Below are positions 36,392 through 46,861 of a stretch of 64,000 nt of DNA, piece after piece. Source of the DNA: Flavobacterium sp. (GTDB lineage: Bacteria; Bacteroidota; Bacteroidia; Flavobacteriales; Flavobacteriaceae); assembly GCA_016714905.1 (NCBI GenBank), contig JADKBW010000002.1:124001-188000 (forward strand), read 5' to 3'. Position numbers and translations under genes: made by a program. Every line of letters starts with the position of its first letter. The stretch's first letter is position 1. Below the pieces are notes generated by a model. It was not told where the DNA came from. It did not search any database and saw nothing but the letters and a program-made list of their open reading frames with translations.

Positions 36392-38998
36392 TTATTTTTT
36401 CGACAACATTCTCTTAATTTCATTAAGTTTCATCATGGCCTCAATGGGTGTTAAAGTATTGATATCTAAATTTAGAATCTCATCTCTTATTTCTTCCAAT
36501 AAAGGATCGTCTAAATTGAAGAAACTCATTTGCATTTCAGCCTTCTCAGTCTTGATGCTATCTAAAGCGTCACTCGAGTGATTCTTCTCTAACTTTTTTA
36601 ATATTTTCTGCGCTTTTAATAAAACGATTTGCGGAATTCCCGCCATTTTCGCGACATGTAATCCGAAACTATGTGCGCTTCCTCCTTTCACCAATTTTCT
36701 AATAAATAGCACTGTATCTTTTAGTTCCTTTACCGAAACATTGTAGTTCTGGATTCTCGGCAGCAATTCGCTCATTTCGTTTAGTTCGTGATAATGCGTT
36801 GCAAACAATGTTTTAGGTCTCGTAGGATGCTCATGAAGGAACTCCGCAATTGACAATGCAATCGAAATACCATCATACGTGCTGGTTCCACGTCCGATTT
36901 CATCCAACAAAATCAAACTGCGTTCTGAAAGATTATTCAAAATTGATGCGGTTTCATTCATTTCTACCATGAATGTTGATTCTCCCATCGAAATATTATC
37001 GCTTGCTCCAACTCTAGTAAATATCTTATCTACAACTCCCATATTTACGGATTCGGCAGGCACAAAACTTCCCATTTGAGCCAGAAGAACAATTAAGGCA
37101 GTCTGTCGTAAAATGGCTGATTTTCCCGACATATTGGGACCCGTTATCATAATTAATTGTTGCGATTCTCGATCTAAAAAAACATCATTCGCAATATAAG
37201 GCACGCCTACAGGCAATTGCTTCTCGATTACTGGATGCCGGCCATTTTTAATATCGAGATCAAAACCTTCGTCTAAATTTGGACAAACATATTTATTTTC
37301 AATTGCTGATTGCGCGAATGAAGTCAAACAATCCAATTGCGCAATCAAGTTGGCATTCAACTGTACTGGCTTGATATACGTAGCAACCCAAGTCACTAAC
37401 TGCTCAAATAGCTCAACTTCTAATTTCTGTATTTTTTCCTCAGCACCTAAGATCTTTGTCTCATACTCCTTTAGTTCTTCGGTAATGTAACGCTCTGCAT
37501 TGACCAGTGTTTGCTTTCTAATCCATTCTGCTGGCACTTTGTCTTTATGTGTATTTCGAACTTCTATATAATATCCGAATACATTATTAAATGAAATCTT
37601 TAAAGATGCAATGCCTGTCTTTTCAGACTCTCTTGATTCTATTCCTTCCAAAAAATCTTTTCCTGACCTAGATATTAATCGCAATTCGTCTAATTCGTGA
37701 CTAATCCCAGTGGCGATTGCATTTCCTTTAGAGATCGCTACTGGAGCTTCTTGATTAAGAGTTGTTCCTATTTTTGCTCGTAATACCCCACAACTGTTCA
37801 AACTATCACCAATGATTCTTACCGCTTCTTGCTTGCTCTTTAGTGCAATATCCTTGATAGGAATAATAGCATCGAGTGAATCTTTCAAATAGATCATTTC
37901 ACGTGGAGAGACCTTACCTGTGGCAATTTTAGAAATCAAGCGTTCCAAATCGGAAATCTGCTTAATTTGAAATTGAATGGCACTTAAAATATCTTGGTTT
38001 TCCTTCAAATAGGCAACAACTTCATGACGGTTTTGAATTTTTCGAATGTCTTTCAATGGCAACGCCAACCATCGTTTCAATAATCGTCCTCCCATTGGCG
38101 ACAACGTCTTATCAATTACATCTAGCAATGTTACAGCATTAGGATTGTAGCTGTGATACAACTCCAGATTTCTAATTGTAAAACGATCCATCCAAACATA
38201 AGAATCTTCAGCAATTCTTTGAATCGAGGTGATATGTTGTCTCTTGTTGTGCTGCGTCTCCGATAAATAATACAAAATGGCACCAGAAGCAATTATACCT
38301 TCTTGTAATTCTTCAATTCCAAAACCTTTAAGTGTGGTTGTTTGAAAATGATTAGTCAATGATTCAAAAGCGTAATCTTCTTTATATATCCAGTCTTCTA
38401 AATAAAAATGATGGTAATCTTCACCAAATGTCTCTTTAAAAATATTTTTATGAATTTTAGCCACTAAGACTTCACTAGGGTTAAAGTTTTGCAGCAGTTT
38501 ATCAATATATTCTTCATTCCCTTGAGCAGTCAAAAACTCCCCGGTTGAAATGTCGAGAAAAGAAACACCTACAACCTTTTTTCCGAAATAAATAGAAGCC
38601 AAAAAATTATTAGAATTAGATTGCAAAACCTCATCATTCATAGACACTCCCGGCGTTACCAACTCTGTAACGCCTCTCTTGACAATAGTCTTTGTCATTT
38701 TCGGATCTTCTAATTGGTCGCATATTGCTACGCGAAGTCCTGCCTTAACAAGTTTAGGCAAATAAGTGTTCAGAGAATGATGTGGAAATCCTGCTAAAGC
38801 CGTTTCTGTTTCAGATCCAGCACCTCTTTTTGTAAGAACAATCCCCAAGATTTTAGAAGCTCTAATCGCATCGTCACCAAAAGTTTCATAAAAATCACCC
38901 ACTCGAAACAACAAACAAGCATCAGGATACTTCCTTTTTATCTCATTATACTGCTTCATTAACGGAGTCTCTTTTGCTTCTTTTTCTAATGATTTCAA
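36392..38998 (-). CDS. mutS: DNA mismatch repair protein MutS
   Basis: Recognises mispaired bases and recruits MutL. The 868-residue protein begins with the mismatch-binding segment ([15 protein letters not shown], containing the Phe-x-Glu that wedges into the mismatch). The clamp and lever follow, and the C-terminal ATPase has Walker [28 protein letters not shown] and [11 protein letters not shown]. The first codon appears to be TTG at 38998; the next ATG (38959) would remove 13 residues just before the conserved MKQYNEIK. Which start is used cannot be settled here. It is divergent from the DUF1573 gene. Confidence 0.95.
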   Translation of the reverse strand: MKSLEKEAKETPLMKQYNEIKRKYPDACLLFRVGDFYETFGDDAIRASKILGIVLTKRGAGSETETALAGFPHHSLNTYLPKLVKAGLRVAICDQLEDPKMTKTIVKRGVTELVTPGVSMNDEVLQSNSNNFLASIYFGKKVVGVSFLDISTGEFLTAQGNEEYIDKLLQNFNPSEVLVAKIHKNIFKETFGEDYHHFYLEDWIYKEDYAFESLTNHFQTTTLKGFGIEELQEGIIASGAILYYLSETQHNKRQHITSIQRIAEDSYVWMDRFTIRNLELYHSYNPNAVTLLDVIDKTLSPMGGRLLKRWLALPLKDIRKIQNRHEVVAYLKENQDILSAIQFQIKQISDLERLISKIATGKVSPREMIYLKDSLDAIIPIKDIALKSKQEAVRIIGDSLNSCGVLRAKIGTTLNQEAPVAISKGNAIATGISHELDELRLISRSGKDFLEGIESRESEKTGIASLKISFNNVFGYYIEVRNTHKDKVPAEWIRKQTLVNAERYITEELKEYETKILGAEEKIQKLEVELFEQLVTWVATYIKPVQLNANLIAQLDCLTSFAQSAIENKYVCPNLDEGFDLDIKNGRHPVIEKQLPVGVPYIANDVFLDRESQQLIMITGPNMSGKSAILRQTALIVLLAQMGSFVPAESVNMGVVDKIFTRVGASDNISMGESTFMVEMNETASILNNLSERSLILLDEIGRGTSTYDGISIALSIAEFLHEHPTRPKTLFATHYHELNEMSELLPRIQNYNVSVKELKDTVLFIRKLVKGGSAHSFGLHVAKMAGIPQIVLLKAQKILKKLEKNHSSDALDSIKTEKAEMQMSFFNLDDPLLEEIRDEILNLDINTLTPIEAMMKLNEIKRMLSKK

Positions 38999-39104
38999 GG
39001 GCTTAAAATATTTTTGAGGGTTGAAAATGGAATAGCGAATTTAAAAATTTTAAAACGATTATATTGTTGAATTAAAAATTAATTAATTTTAAGAAAAAAT
39101 TAAA

Positions 39105-39133
39105 TTGCAGATTAAAATTTTTGAATAGTTTTG
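39105..39133 (+). promoter_or_regulatory. Promoter of the DUF1573 gene
   Basis: TTG (39105-39107), 18 nt, then TAGTTTTG (39126-39133), 27 nt before the start codon. Confidence 0.55.
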
Positions 39134-39160
39134 CTTCGTAATTATTAATCAATAACAACA

Positions 39161-39640
39161 ATGAAAAAAATAGTATTATTAGCTGTATTGACCATTTTTG
39201 GAGTAACAACCTCAAATGCACAAGCAAAAAAAACGGTGAAAAAAGAAGTAGCAAAAAAAGAAGCTGCTCCTGCTAAAGCTGATTCACCTAAAGTAGATGG
39301 AGCTGGAATGCTTTTCGAAAACGAAACCATTGATTATGGTACACTTCCTCACAATGCTGATGGAAAACGTGAATTCGTATTTGTAAACAACGGAAACAAA
39401 CCATTAATTATTACCAATGCTACTGGTTCATGTGGTTGCACAGTGCCTTCTTTTCCAAAAGAGCCAATTGCTCCAGGTGCAAGAGCGGTGATTGGAGTAA
39501 AATATGCAACAGATAGAGTCGGTGCTTTTACAAAAACAGTAACAGTTACCTCAAATGCTGAAGGTAGCGCGTCTAAAGTTTTGACTATCAAAGGAACAAT
39601 CCTTGGTGATGATGCTCCAAAAGAAACTCCAAAAGGATAA
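39161..39640 (+). CDS. DUF1573 domain-containing exported protein
   Basis: A 159-residue protein with a signal peptide (KKIVLLAVLTIFGVTTSNAQ), a Lys/Ala linker (about 22-48) and one DUF1573 domain with an ASH-like immunoglobulin fold: FENETIDYGTLPHNADGKREFVFVNNGNKPL, GSCGCTVPSFPKEPIAPG and VTVTSNAEGSASKVLTIKG. The GSCGCT motif is the family signature. Function is unknown, probably a periplasmic or surface structural role. It has its own promoter and terminator. Confidence 0.88.
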   Translation: MKKIVLLAVLTIFGVTTSNAQAKKTVKKEVAKKEAAPAKADSPKVDGAGMLFENETIDYGTLPHNADGKREFVFVNNGNKPLIITNATGSCGCTVPSFPKEPIAPGARAVIGVKYATDRVGAFTKTVTVTSNAEGSASKVLTIKGTILGDDAPKETPKG

Positions 39641-39657
39641 TTTTTAAAGATAAGATT

Positions 39658-39689
39658 AAAGGCTTCCATTTTATGGGAGCCTTTTTTTT
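39658..39689 (+). terminator. Intrinsic terminator after the DUF1573 gene
   Basis: AAAGGCTTCCAT pairs with ATGGGAGCCTTT (one mismatch) around a TTT loop, followed by a T-run. Confidence 0.75.
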
Positions 39690-39712
39690 GCAATAACCTA
39701 AAATATACTTTC

Positions 39713-40243
39713 ATGCGCAAACTCGAAAACAGTGAGTTAGAACGAAAATCTATTGAAGACTTTAAAACAGCTACTAAAACGCCTCTAATTCTTATTTTGG
39801 ATGATGTCAGAAGCCTCAATAATATTGGCTCTGTTTTCAGGACTGCCGACGCTTTTTTGATTGAGAAAATATATTTATGCGGAATTACAGCAACGCCGCC
39901 CAATAAGGAAATTCATAAAACTGCCCTAGGCGCTACCGAAACAGTCGATTGGGAATATGCTCAAGACGTAGTGTCTGTAATCCAAAAACTCAAAAGCGAT
40001 TCGGTAAAAGTATTTGCCATTGAGCAAGTTGAAAATGCTATTCTTCTCCAAGATTTTTCAATAAATGTTAATGAAAAATATGCGGTCGTTTTCGGAAATG
40101 AAGTGTTCGGCGTTAATCAAAAGGCTATTGAAATCTGCGACGGAACAATCGAAATTCCACAATTGGGCACCAAACACTCTTTGAATATTGCGGTTAGCAC
40201 AGGCATTGTCGTTTGGGATTTATTTAAAAAAATACACTTCTAA
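39713..40243 (+). CDS. SpoU/TrmH-type RNA 2'-O-methyltransferase
   Basis: A 176-residue SPOUT methyltransferase that methylates the ribose of tRNA or rRNA. Motif 1 is LDDVRSLNNIGSVFRTADAF, motif 2 VVFGNEVFGV and motif 3 IPQLGTKHSLNIAVSTGIV, forming the knotted SAM site. The exact RNA target cannot be assigned. Its last codons overlap the end of the convergent folK-dnk gene by 4 nt. Confidence 0.92.
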   Translation: MRKLENSELERKSIEDFKTATKTPLILILDDVRSLNNIGSVFRTADAFLIEKIYLCGITATPPNKEIHKTALGATETVDWEYAQDVVSVIQKLKSDSVKVFAIEQVENAILLQDFSINVNEKYAVVFGNEVFGVNQKAIEICDGTIEIPQLGTKHSLNIAVSTGIVVWDLFKKIHF

Positions 40244-41376
40244 TTTGATAATTTGTCTTGAATCGCTTCCAAAACAAAAACATAATCTTCTTGTTTTTTG
40301 ACGAAATCTTTATCGGATACATCAATAATCAGAACATTTAAATCCGTTTGTGACTTGATGTAATCTAAATATCCTTTATTAATTTTATCAAGATACTCCG
40401 CGGGAATCTCTTGTTCGTAAGATCTGCCGCGGTACTTAATATTCTCCAATAGCCGTTCGGTATTCTGATAAAGATAGATATACAAATCTGGCTTTGGCAT
40501 TTCCTTATAAATGATCTCAAACAACTTTCGATACAGACGATATTCATCGTCAGTAAGCGTAACTTTCGCAAATATTAGTGATTTGAAAATATGATAATCC
40601 GCAATAATAAAATCTTTAAATAAATCGAATTGCGCCAGATCATCAGAAATTTGTTGGTATCGATCTGCCAAAAACGACATTTCCAGCGGAAAAGCATATC
40701 GATTCTGATCTTGATAAAACTTGGGCAAAAACGGATTGTCGGCAAACCTTTCAAAAACAGTCTTAGCATTAAAATCTTCCGCAATCCTCGTGGTCAAAGT
40801 TGTTTTTCCAGCTCCAATATTTCCTTCAATCGCAATGTAATTGAATTGGTCGAGTCCCATTTTCTTTAGCGGAAAGTCCATGGATTGCAACAGCTTAATC
40901 TTGCTTTCGTCCTCAGAAGCTTTCAGAAGTTCTGGCAAGTACTTTTGTAAAATAGGATGTCTCCAATCTAAATTCAAATCTCGCATCGGCACCAAGACAA
41001 ACAATCGCTCCTGCATAAAAGGATGCGGCACTGTTAAATCCTTAGAAGCAATAATTTCTTCGTTAAAAGCGATAACATCAATATCGATGACTCTCGACTG
41101 ATACCCTTCAACTTCAGACCTAACTCTCCCCAAATTATTTTCAATCTCTAAAACTTTTTCAAGCACAGTTTCGGCAGAATTCTGCGTGTTTAATACCAGT
41201 GCGCAATTGTAAAAAGCTTCTCCATCAAATCCCCAAGCTGGTGTTTCGTACAAATTTGAAACTTTAACCACAGTCCCAACACCACGATGGATAGAATCAA
41301 TAGCATTTTGGATATTCTGTAACCGATTTCCTTGGTTGCTTCCTAACGATAAAATAACTTGATGTTGCGTGCTCAT
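40240..41376 (-). CDS. Fused HPPK (FolK) and deoxynucleoside kinase
   Basis: A 378-residue two-domain protein. Residues 1-165 are HPPK, the folate-pathway pyrophosphokinase (LSLGSNQGNRLQN, LYETPAWGF, GRVRSEVEGYQSRVIDIDVI with the metal Asps, VPHPFMQERLFVLVP). Residues 175-378 are a deoxynucleoside kinase with P-loop EGNIGAGKTT (184-193), an ERFADNPFL segment, LADRYQQI and a YRGRSYEQEI lid. The frame is continuous, so the fusion is real. It would join folate synthesis with deoxynucleoside salvage for dNTP supply. The same fusion occurs in other flavobacteria as far as I recall. Confidence 0.93.
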   Translation of the reverse strand: MSTQHQVILSLGSNQGNRLQNIQNAIDSIHRGVGTVVKVSNLYETPAWGFDGEAFYNCALVLNTQNSAETVLEKVLEIENNLGRVRSEVEGYQSRVIDIDVIAFNEEIIASKDLTVPHPFMQERLFVLVPMRDLNLDWRHPILQKYLPELLKASEDESKIKLLQSMDFPLKKMGLDQFNYIAIEGNIGAGKTTLTTRIAEDFNAKTVFERFADNPFLPKFYQDQNRYAFPLEMSFLADRYQQISDDLAQFDLFKDFIIADYHIFKSLIFAKVTLTDDEYRLYRKLFEIIYKEMPKPDLYIYLYQNTERLLENIKYRGRSYEQEIPAEYLDKINKGYLDYIKSQTDLNVLIIDVSDKDFVKKQEDYVFVLEAIQDKLSN

Positions 41377-41503
41377 ATTAACCGCAAATTAAGTAAAAGA
41401 ATTTTAGAATAGAAGTATATTTGCAGCGACTGTTAATAAATTTAATTACCGTTGTTTTTTGTAACTTTCAGAGTTCAAATTCAACCTATTGATAAAAAAA
41501 ATT

Positions 41504-43267
41504 ATGCGATTTTTAGCAAACGTCTTGGCCACAATTGTTGGTCTCTTTGCCTTTTTTATGATCTTCATTTTTGGATTATTATTTATTGGCGTATTATTCG
41601 GAGGAAGTTCCGACAGCATCTCTGCAGATGACAATTCGGTCATTATACTCGATTTATCAAAGGTCTCGTCAGACTATGCAGGAAAATTCAATTATAAAGA
41701 GATTGATTACTTTGATGCAAAACATGATGGGTTATCCGATGTTATTAAGGCCATTCATGCGGCTAAAGAAGATGATAACATCAAAGGAATTTCTATCTTA
41801 AACGACAATTCTAACCTAGGAATGGCGCAAATCAAATCAGTTCGGGAAGCATTAGACGATTTTAAGAAATCAGGAAAATTTGTACTCGCCTATGCGAATT
41901 TTTATACTCAAAAAGAATACTATCTAAATTCTGTTGCGAACACAATTTATATGAATCCAATTGGAGAAATGGAATTCAAAGGTCTGTCTTCTGAGCTTTT
42001 GTTCTTCAAAGATTTTCAGGAAAAATACGGCGTTAAAATGGAAGTTATTCGACATGGAAAATACAAAAGCGCTGTAGAACCTTTCCTCGAAAATCAAATG
42101 AGTGAGGCCAATAGAGAGCAAATAACCTCACTATTAAACTCACTATGGAATTCGGTTGTAACTGACATTTCAACAAGTCGTAAAATTCCGGAAAATAAGC
42201 TGAATGAAATTGCAGATCAATTGGCTGCCCGAACGCCAGAAATGGCGAAAATGCAAGGATTGGTAGACAAAGTTGTTTATGAAGATGTATATCATAATGA
42301 CATCCGAAAATTACTACAAGTCGACGCTGACGAAGATTATAATTCTATTTCTATTATTGATTATGCGAAGAATGTGGCGTCAACTGCCACTGAATCTTCC
42401 TCTAAAAACAAAATCGCAATCATTTATGCACAAGGAGATATCGGAAGTGGCGAAGGTGATGTGAATATGGTCGGCGAAGGCTCAATGAGACGCTCGCTGC
42501 AAGAAGCTCGTAAAGACAAGAAAATTAAGGCCATTGTGCTTCGAATAGACTCGCCAGGCGGAAGTGCTTTGACCTCCGAACTGATTTGGAGAGAAATCGA
42601 ATTGACAAAAAGAGTAAAGCCTGTAATCGTTTCTATGGGTAATCTCGCGGCCTCTGGCGGTTATTATATTGCTTGCAACGCCAACACCATCTTTGCTGAA
42701 AAAAATACCATAACAGGTTCTATCGGTGTTTTTGGTTTGTTACCAAACTTTACAGAACTCACTACAAAAATGGGAATCAATTCTGAACAAGTGAGCACCA
42801 ATGCAAACGCTGCTGATTACAGTATTTTCAAACCTTTAACTGCAAATTATAAGTTTGTTGCCCAAGAGGGTGTCGAGAAAATCTACAATACTTTTGTTTC
42901 ACGCGTTGCCACTGGACGAAAAATGTCTTTTAGCCAAGTGGATGCCATTGCACAAGGGCGCGTTTGGTCAGGCTCTGAAGCGTTGAAAATTGGTTTGGTG
43001 GACAGAATCGGTGGACTTGATTCAGCTGTAGAATATGCTGCGTCTTTGGTAAATATTAAGGATTATAAAACGCAGAATCTCCCGATTTATGAAAAAGATT
43101 TTCAAGATTACTTGGGCAATCTTGGCGTTCCTTTCATGAAAACAAAAGAAAGTTTTATAAAAGAAGAATTGGGTGAAGAAAACTATAAAGTGATTGAACA
43201 AATCCGCCGTATTCAAAGCAAAAAAGGCGTGCAAGCAAGTTTGCCATTTGAAATTAATATTCATTAA
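41504..43267 (+). CDS. sppA: Signal peptide peptidase SppA, 67K type
   Basis: A membrane-bound Ser/Lys protease that degrades cleaved signal peptides. The 587-residue protein has one N-terminal transmembrane helix (about 5-30) and two tandem S49 domains. The likely general-base Lys is in RHGKYKSAVEPF and the nucleophile Ser in SMGNLAASGGYYIAC; LRIDSPGGSALTSELIW is the preceding motif. The start is ATG 41504; an in-frame TTG at 41489 adds five residues. A TATATTTG box (41416-41423) is a candidate -7 element. Confidence 0.94.
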   Translation: MRFLANVLATIVGLFAFFMIFIFGLLFIGVLFGGSSDSISADDNSVIILDLSKVSSDYAGKFNYKEIDYFDAKHDGLSDVIKAIHAAKEDDNIKGISILNDNSNLGMAQIKSVREALDDFKKSGKFVLAYANFYTQKEYYLNSVANTIYMNPIGEMEFKGLSSELLFFKDFQEKYGVKMEVIRHGKYKSAVEPFLENQMSEANREQITSLLNSLWNSVVTDISTSRKIPENKLNEIADQLAARTPEMAKMQGLVDKVVYEDVYHNDIRKLLQVDADEDYNSISIIDYAKNVASTATESSSKNKIAIIYAQGDIGSGEGDVNMVGEGSMRRSLQEARKDKKIKAIVLRIDSPGGSALTSELIWREIELTKRVKPVIVSMGNLAASGGYYIACNANTIFAEKNTITGSIGVFGLLPNFTELTTKMGINSEQVSTNANAADYSIFKPLTANYKFVAQEGVEKIYNTFVSRVATGRKMSFSQVDAIAQGRVWSGSEALKIGLVDRIGGLDSAVEYAASLVNIKDYKTQNLPIYEKDFQDYLGNLGVPFMKTKESFIKEELGEENYKVIEQIRRIQSKKGVQASLPFEINIH

Positions 43268-43314
43268 ATAAGAAATTCTGAGTTCGTTGCGTTCTAAACT
43301 AAAACAATCTAGTT

Positions 43315-45880
43315 ATGCTAAAGAAAATTTTAAAAATTGTTGGAATTATTTTATTGGTTCTTGTACTGTCTCTATTTGCAATTCCTTTCTTCTTCAAGGA
43401 TCAAATCAAAGCAAAAATCACCGATGCCATCAATGAAAAAGTAGATGCCAAAGTCTCCTTTGAAGATGCAGATTTGAGTTTATTCAAGAGTTTTCCGCAA
43501 GCGAACGTCACAATCGACAAACTGCTTATCATTAACAAAGCCCCATTTGAAGGCGACACGCTGATTTCTTTGGGACAAATTAATTTGAAAATGTCTGTCA
43601 AAGAACTTTTTAAAGGCAAAGAAGAGTCGATGAATATTGAAGCTGTTTCCACTGAAAACGGTTTAATCAATATTCTCTTCAACAAAGATGGCCTCGGCAA
43701 CTTCGATATCGCATTGAAAGACGACAAAGAGCAGGACGATAGCAAAAGCAGCCCTTTAGCTCTAAAAATTAAAGAATACAAAATCACTAACCTTCGTTTC
43801 AAGTACTTCGATGAGCGATCTAAGATTAAGATGATTATCGACAGTCTAGATCATTCTGGGACTGGAGATTTTGCCAATTCTAAATTGGACCTTGACAACG
43901 AAATCAACTGCAAAAGTTTCCCTATTTATGGATAAAGCCAACTATATGAATCAAGTGGCTTTGTCGCTAGATGCGGTTTTGGGAATCGATTTGGATCAAA
44001 GCAAATATACTTTCAAAGAAAACAAAGCGCTCATCAACAAATTGCCTTTAGAATTTGATGGTTTTATTCAAATGCTCGAAAACGGACAACAATACGATTT
44101 GAAATTTAAAACACCAACGTCTAGTTTTCAAAATTTCCTAGGTTTATTGCCAGCCGCCTATGCGGCAAATATCAAAGATGTCAAAACAACAGGCGACTTT
44201 ACCGTAACTGGTTTTGCCAAAGGAATACTTTCTGACACAACCGTACCAAAATTCAACGTAGCGATTGCATCCAACAACGCTTCTTTTCAGTATCCGAACC
44301 TTCCAAAATCGATTCAGAATATTATCATCGACACGAAAATTATTAATGAAACTGGTTTGACCAATGACACGTACGTGAATTTAGATCAGTTGTCATTTCG
44401 TATTGACCAAGATGTTTTTAATGCGAAAGCCAACATCAAAAACTTAGCAGAAAACCCGCTCGTTGATGCACAATTAAAAGGTGTAGTCAATCTTGGAAAT
44501 GTTTCTAAAGCCTATCCAGTAAAGTTAAAAGTACCGCTTTCCGGTATTTTGAAAGCGGATGTTGTGACGAAATTTGATATGAAATCCGTAGAAACGAATC
44601 AATATGAAAAGATGCAGAACTCGGGGAATATGACCCTAACTGGATTCAAATATGTGGACGACACCAATAAAGCGATGAACATCAACAAAGCAGTGGTTCA
44701 GTTTACCAACACGAGAATCAACCTACAAGAACTCGATTTGACAACTGGCAAAACCGACATGAAAGTGAATGGCGTCCTAGAGAATCTTTTCGGATTTATG
44801 TTGAAAAATCAAGAATTAAAAGGAAGCTTCAACATGCAATCAAATCAGTTTGCTGTTAGTGATTTTATGACAGCAGAGGCGCTAAAAACAGGAAGTCAAA
44901 AACCAAAAGAAGCAGTTAAAATTCCAGCATTCTTAAATTGCACATTAACAGCAAAAGCAAACACTGTTTTGTACGATAATTTGGCTTTGAAAAATGTTTC
45001 GGGTAAACTCACTATAAAAGACCAAAAAGTAACACTTGAAAACATTAAGACCGATATTTTTGACGGACAGATTTTAGCCAATGGCGATGTTTCTACAAAA
45101 GGGAAAATCCCTGTTTTTAATATGGATTTAGGCATGAAAGCAGTAGACATTCAAAAGACTTTTTCGCAATTAGATATGTTGAAAAAAATCGCTCCGATTG
45201 CAGAAGTTGTCGAAGGAAAAATAAATACAACAATCAAATTATCTGGAAACTTAAACGAAAAGGAAATGACGCCAGATGTCAATAGCCTTTCAGGGGATTT
45301 ATTTGCTCAATTGCTTTCGACGACGGTCAACCCAAGCAAATCGGCACTTTTATCTAAATTAGGAACTGATATTCCATTCTTGGACTTAAAGAAATTGAAT
45401 TTAAAAGATCAAAGAGTAACTCTGAATTTTAGCAACGGAAAAGTTAACGTCAAACCGTTCGAATTGAAATACCAAGAGGCCAAAGTGAATATTGGTGGTC
45501 AACATGGGTTCGATCAAAGTATGAATTACAACCTTAAATTTGACGTTCCAGCAAAATATCTCGGACCAGAGGTCAATAAACTGTTGGCAAAATTGTCTCC
45601 TGCAGACGTTAATAAATTAGAAAACATTCCGATTAGTGCATTGGTTACTGGTAATTTCAAAAGTCCAAAAATAAGCACGGATATTAAGAGCGGTATTACT
45701 AATTTGACTACTCAATTGGTAAAACAACAAAAAGAAAAATTAGTAAAACAAGGCACCAACGCTCTAGAAGACTTAATTAAAAAAAATACAAAAACCGATA
45801 CAACGAAAACCAAATCTCCGGCAAAAGAAGACATCAAAAAGAAAGCAGGAGATTTGCTCAATGGATTGTTTAAAAAATAA
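43315..45880 (+). CDS. AsmA-like envelope protein (frameshifted)
   Basis: A protein of about 854 residues with one N-terminal transmembrane helix (ILKIVGIILLVLVLSLFAIPFFF) and a long periplasmic beta-rich body of the AsmA type. The N-terminal AsmA part shows VSFEDADLSLFKSFPQANVTIDKL. The C-terminal AsmA_2-like part has LSGDLFAQLLSTTVNPSKSALL and YNLKFDVPAKYLG, ending in a Lys/Thr-rich tail. Such proteins are thought to move phospholipids between membranes. The frame breaks after NSKLDL. One extra T at about 43892-43893 explains it, and removing it joins both halves with no loss. It lies 47 nt after sppA. Confidence 0.86.
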
Positions 45881-45894
45881 AAGCACTTAAGCAT

Positions 45895-45923
45895 AAAGCC
45901 CTAATAATTTTTAGGGCTTTTTT
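45895..45923. terminator. Bidirectional terminator, AsmA-like gene / DUF2797 gene
   Basis: AAAGCCCTAA pairs with TTAGGGCTTT around TAATTT, with A- and T-flanks, at the meeting point of two convergent genes. Confidence 0.8.
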
Positions 45924-46716
45924 ATATATCAATGGTAACAACGCTGCCTTCCGAACTGCGGACATTAAGAACCGTTCCATCTTCAAAAAGCAAGTATTGC
46001 CCTTTGATTCCCATTAAGACGCCTATGAAATTTGGATTTTTTTCTAAACTAAGACTGTTGATTTTTTTTGGATAGTCTAGAATTGGATACTTCATTTCGT
46101 AGACCTCGTTCTTATCGGAAAAAAAATATTCTTTCACTTCTCGCGGAAGTAAGCTCTCAACCTTTGCTTTTTCTAAAATTAAATCGTTGGTAACAATATC
46201 ATTGGTAAGCATTTTACGCCAATTGGTTTTGTCTGCAAAATGTTCTTTTAGGGCAACTTCGGTAATTCCGGCCAAATAACGATTCGGAACCTCCACAATG
46301 GCGATTGCCTTCTCGGCGCCTTGATCAATCCATCTTGTGGGCACTTGGGTTTTTCTGGTCACACCCACTTTCACCTCGCTTGATGTTGCTAAATAAACAA
46401 TATGCGGCTGCAACTGCACTTTCGATTCGTAGTCTAAATCCCGATCAGCAATTCCCAGATGCGCAGTACTTAATTCAGGTTTCATAATCCAATCACCCAC
46501 CGCAGGGCTCGAATAAAAGCAATCGTAGCAAAATCCCTGTCTGAAGATTTTTTTTCTCTTGCCACAATTCAAACATTGATAACCTTCTAACTGAATCGTT
46601 AGTTGCTTGCCTAAAACCTGATTGACGTTCAAGAAACTGTTTTCGAATACCAAGAAATATTGAATTGGATTTCCAAATTCGGATTGCATTTTAGTTAAAA
46701 CTCCTTCGTACTTCAT
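45922..46716 (-). CDS. DUF2797 domain-containing protein
   Basis: A 264-residue cytosolic protein. It has a zinc-ribbon-like motif near residues 45-65 (CLNCGK and CYDCF), then HLGIADRDLDYESKVQLQPHIVYLATSSEVKVGVTRK and RWIDQGAEKAIAI, which are DUF2797 features. Function is unknown. The start is ATG 46716; a longer in-frame start at 46749 would cross a TATTTTTG -7 box on the minus strand (46738-46745). Confidence 0.85.
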   Translation of the reverse strand: MKYEGVLTKMQSEFGNPIQYFLVFENSFLNVNQVLGKQLTIQLEGYQCLNCGKRKKIFRQGFCYDCFYSSPAVGDWIMKPELSTAHLGIADRDLDYESKVQLQPHIVYLATSSEVKVGVTRKTQVPTRWIDQGAEKAIAIVEVPNRYLAGITEVALKEHFADKTNWRKMLTNDIVTNDLILEKAKVESLLPREVKEYFFSDKNEVYEMKYPILDYPKKINSLSLEKNPNFIGVLMGIKGQYLLFEDGTVLNVRSSEGSVVTIDI

Positions 46717-46861
46717 TTGATTTTTTCTCTGATTATCCAAAAATAGCATTAGAATTTCTGCTATATTTTTTGTTATTTTGGTAAAGCTGTAAAGTTATCG
46801 ATTTGTTACTAAAATTTTATTCCCGAAACGTAAAACATACTTTTAAAATCATTCATCAAAA

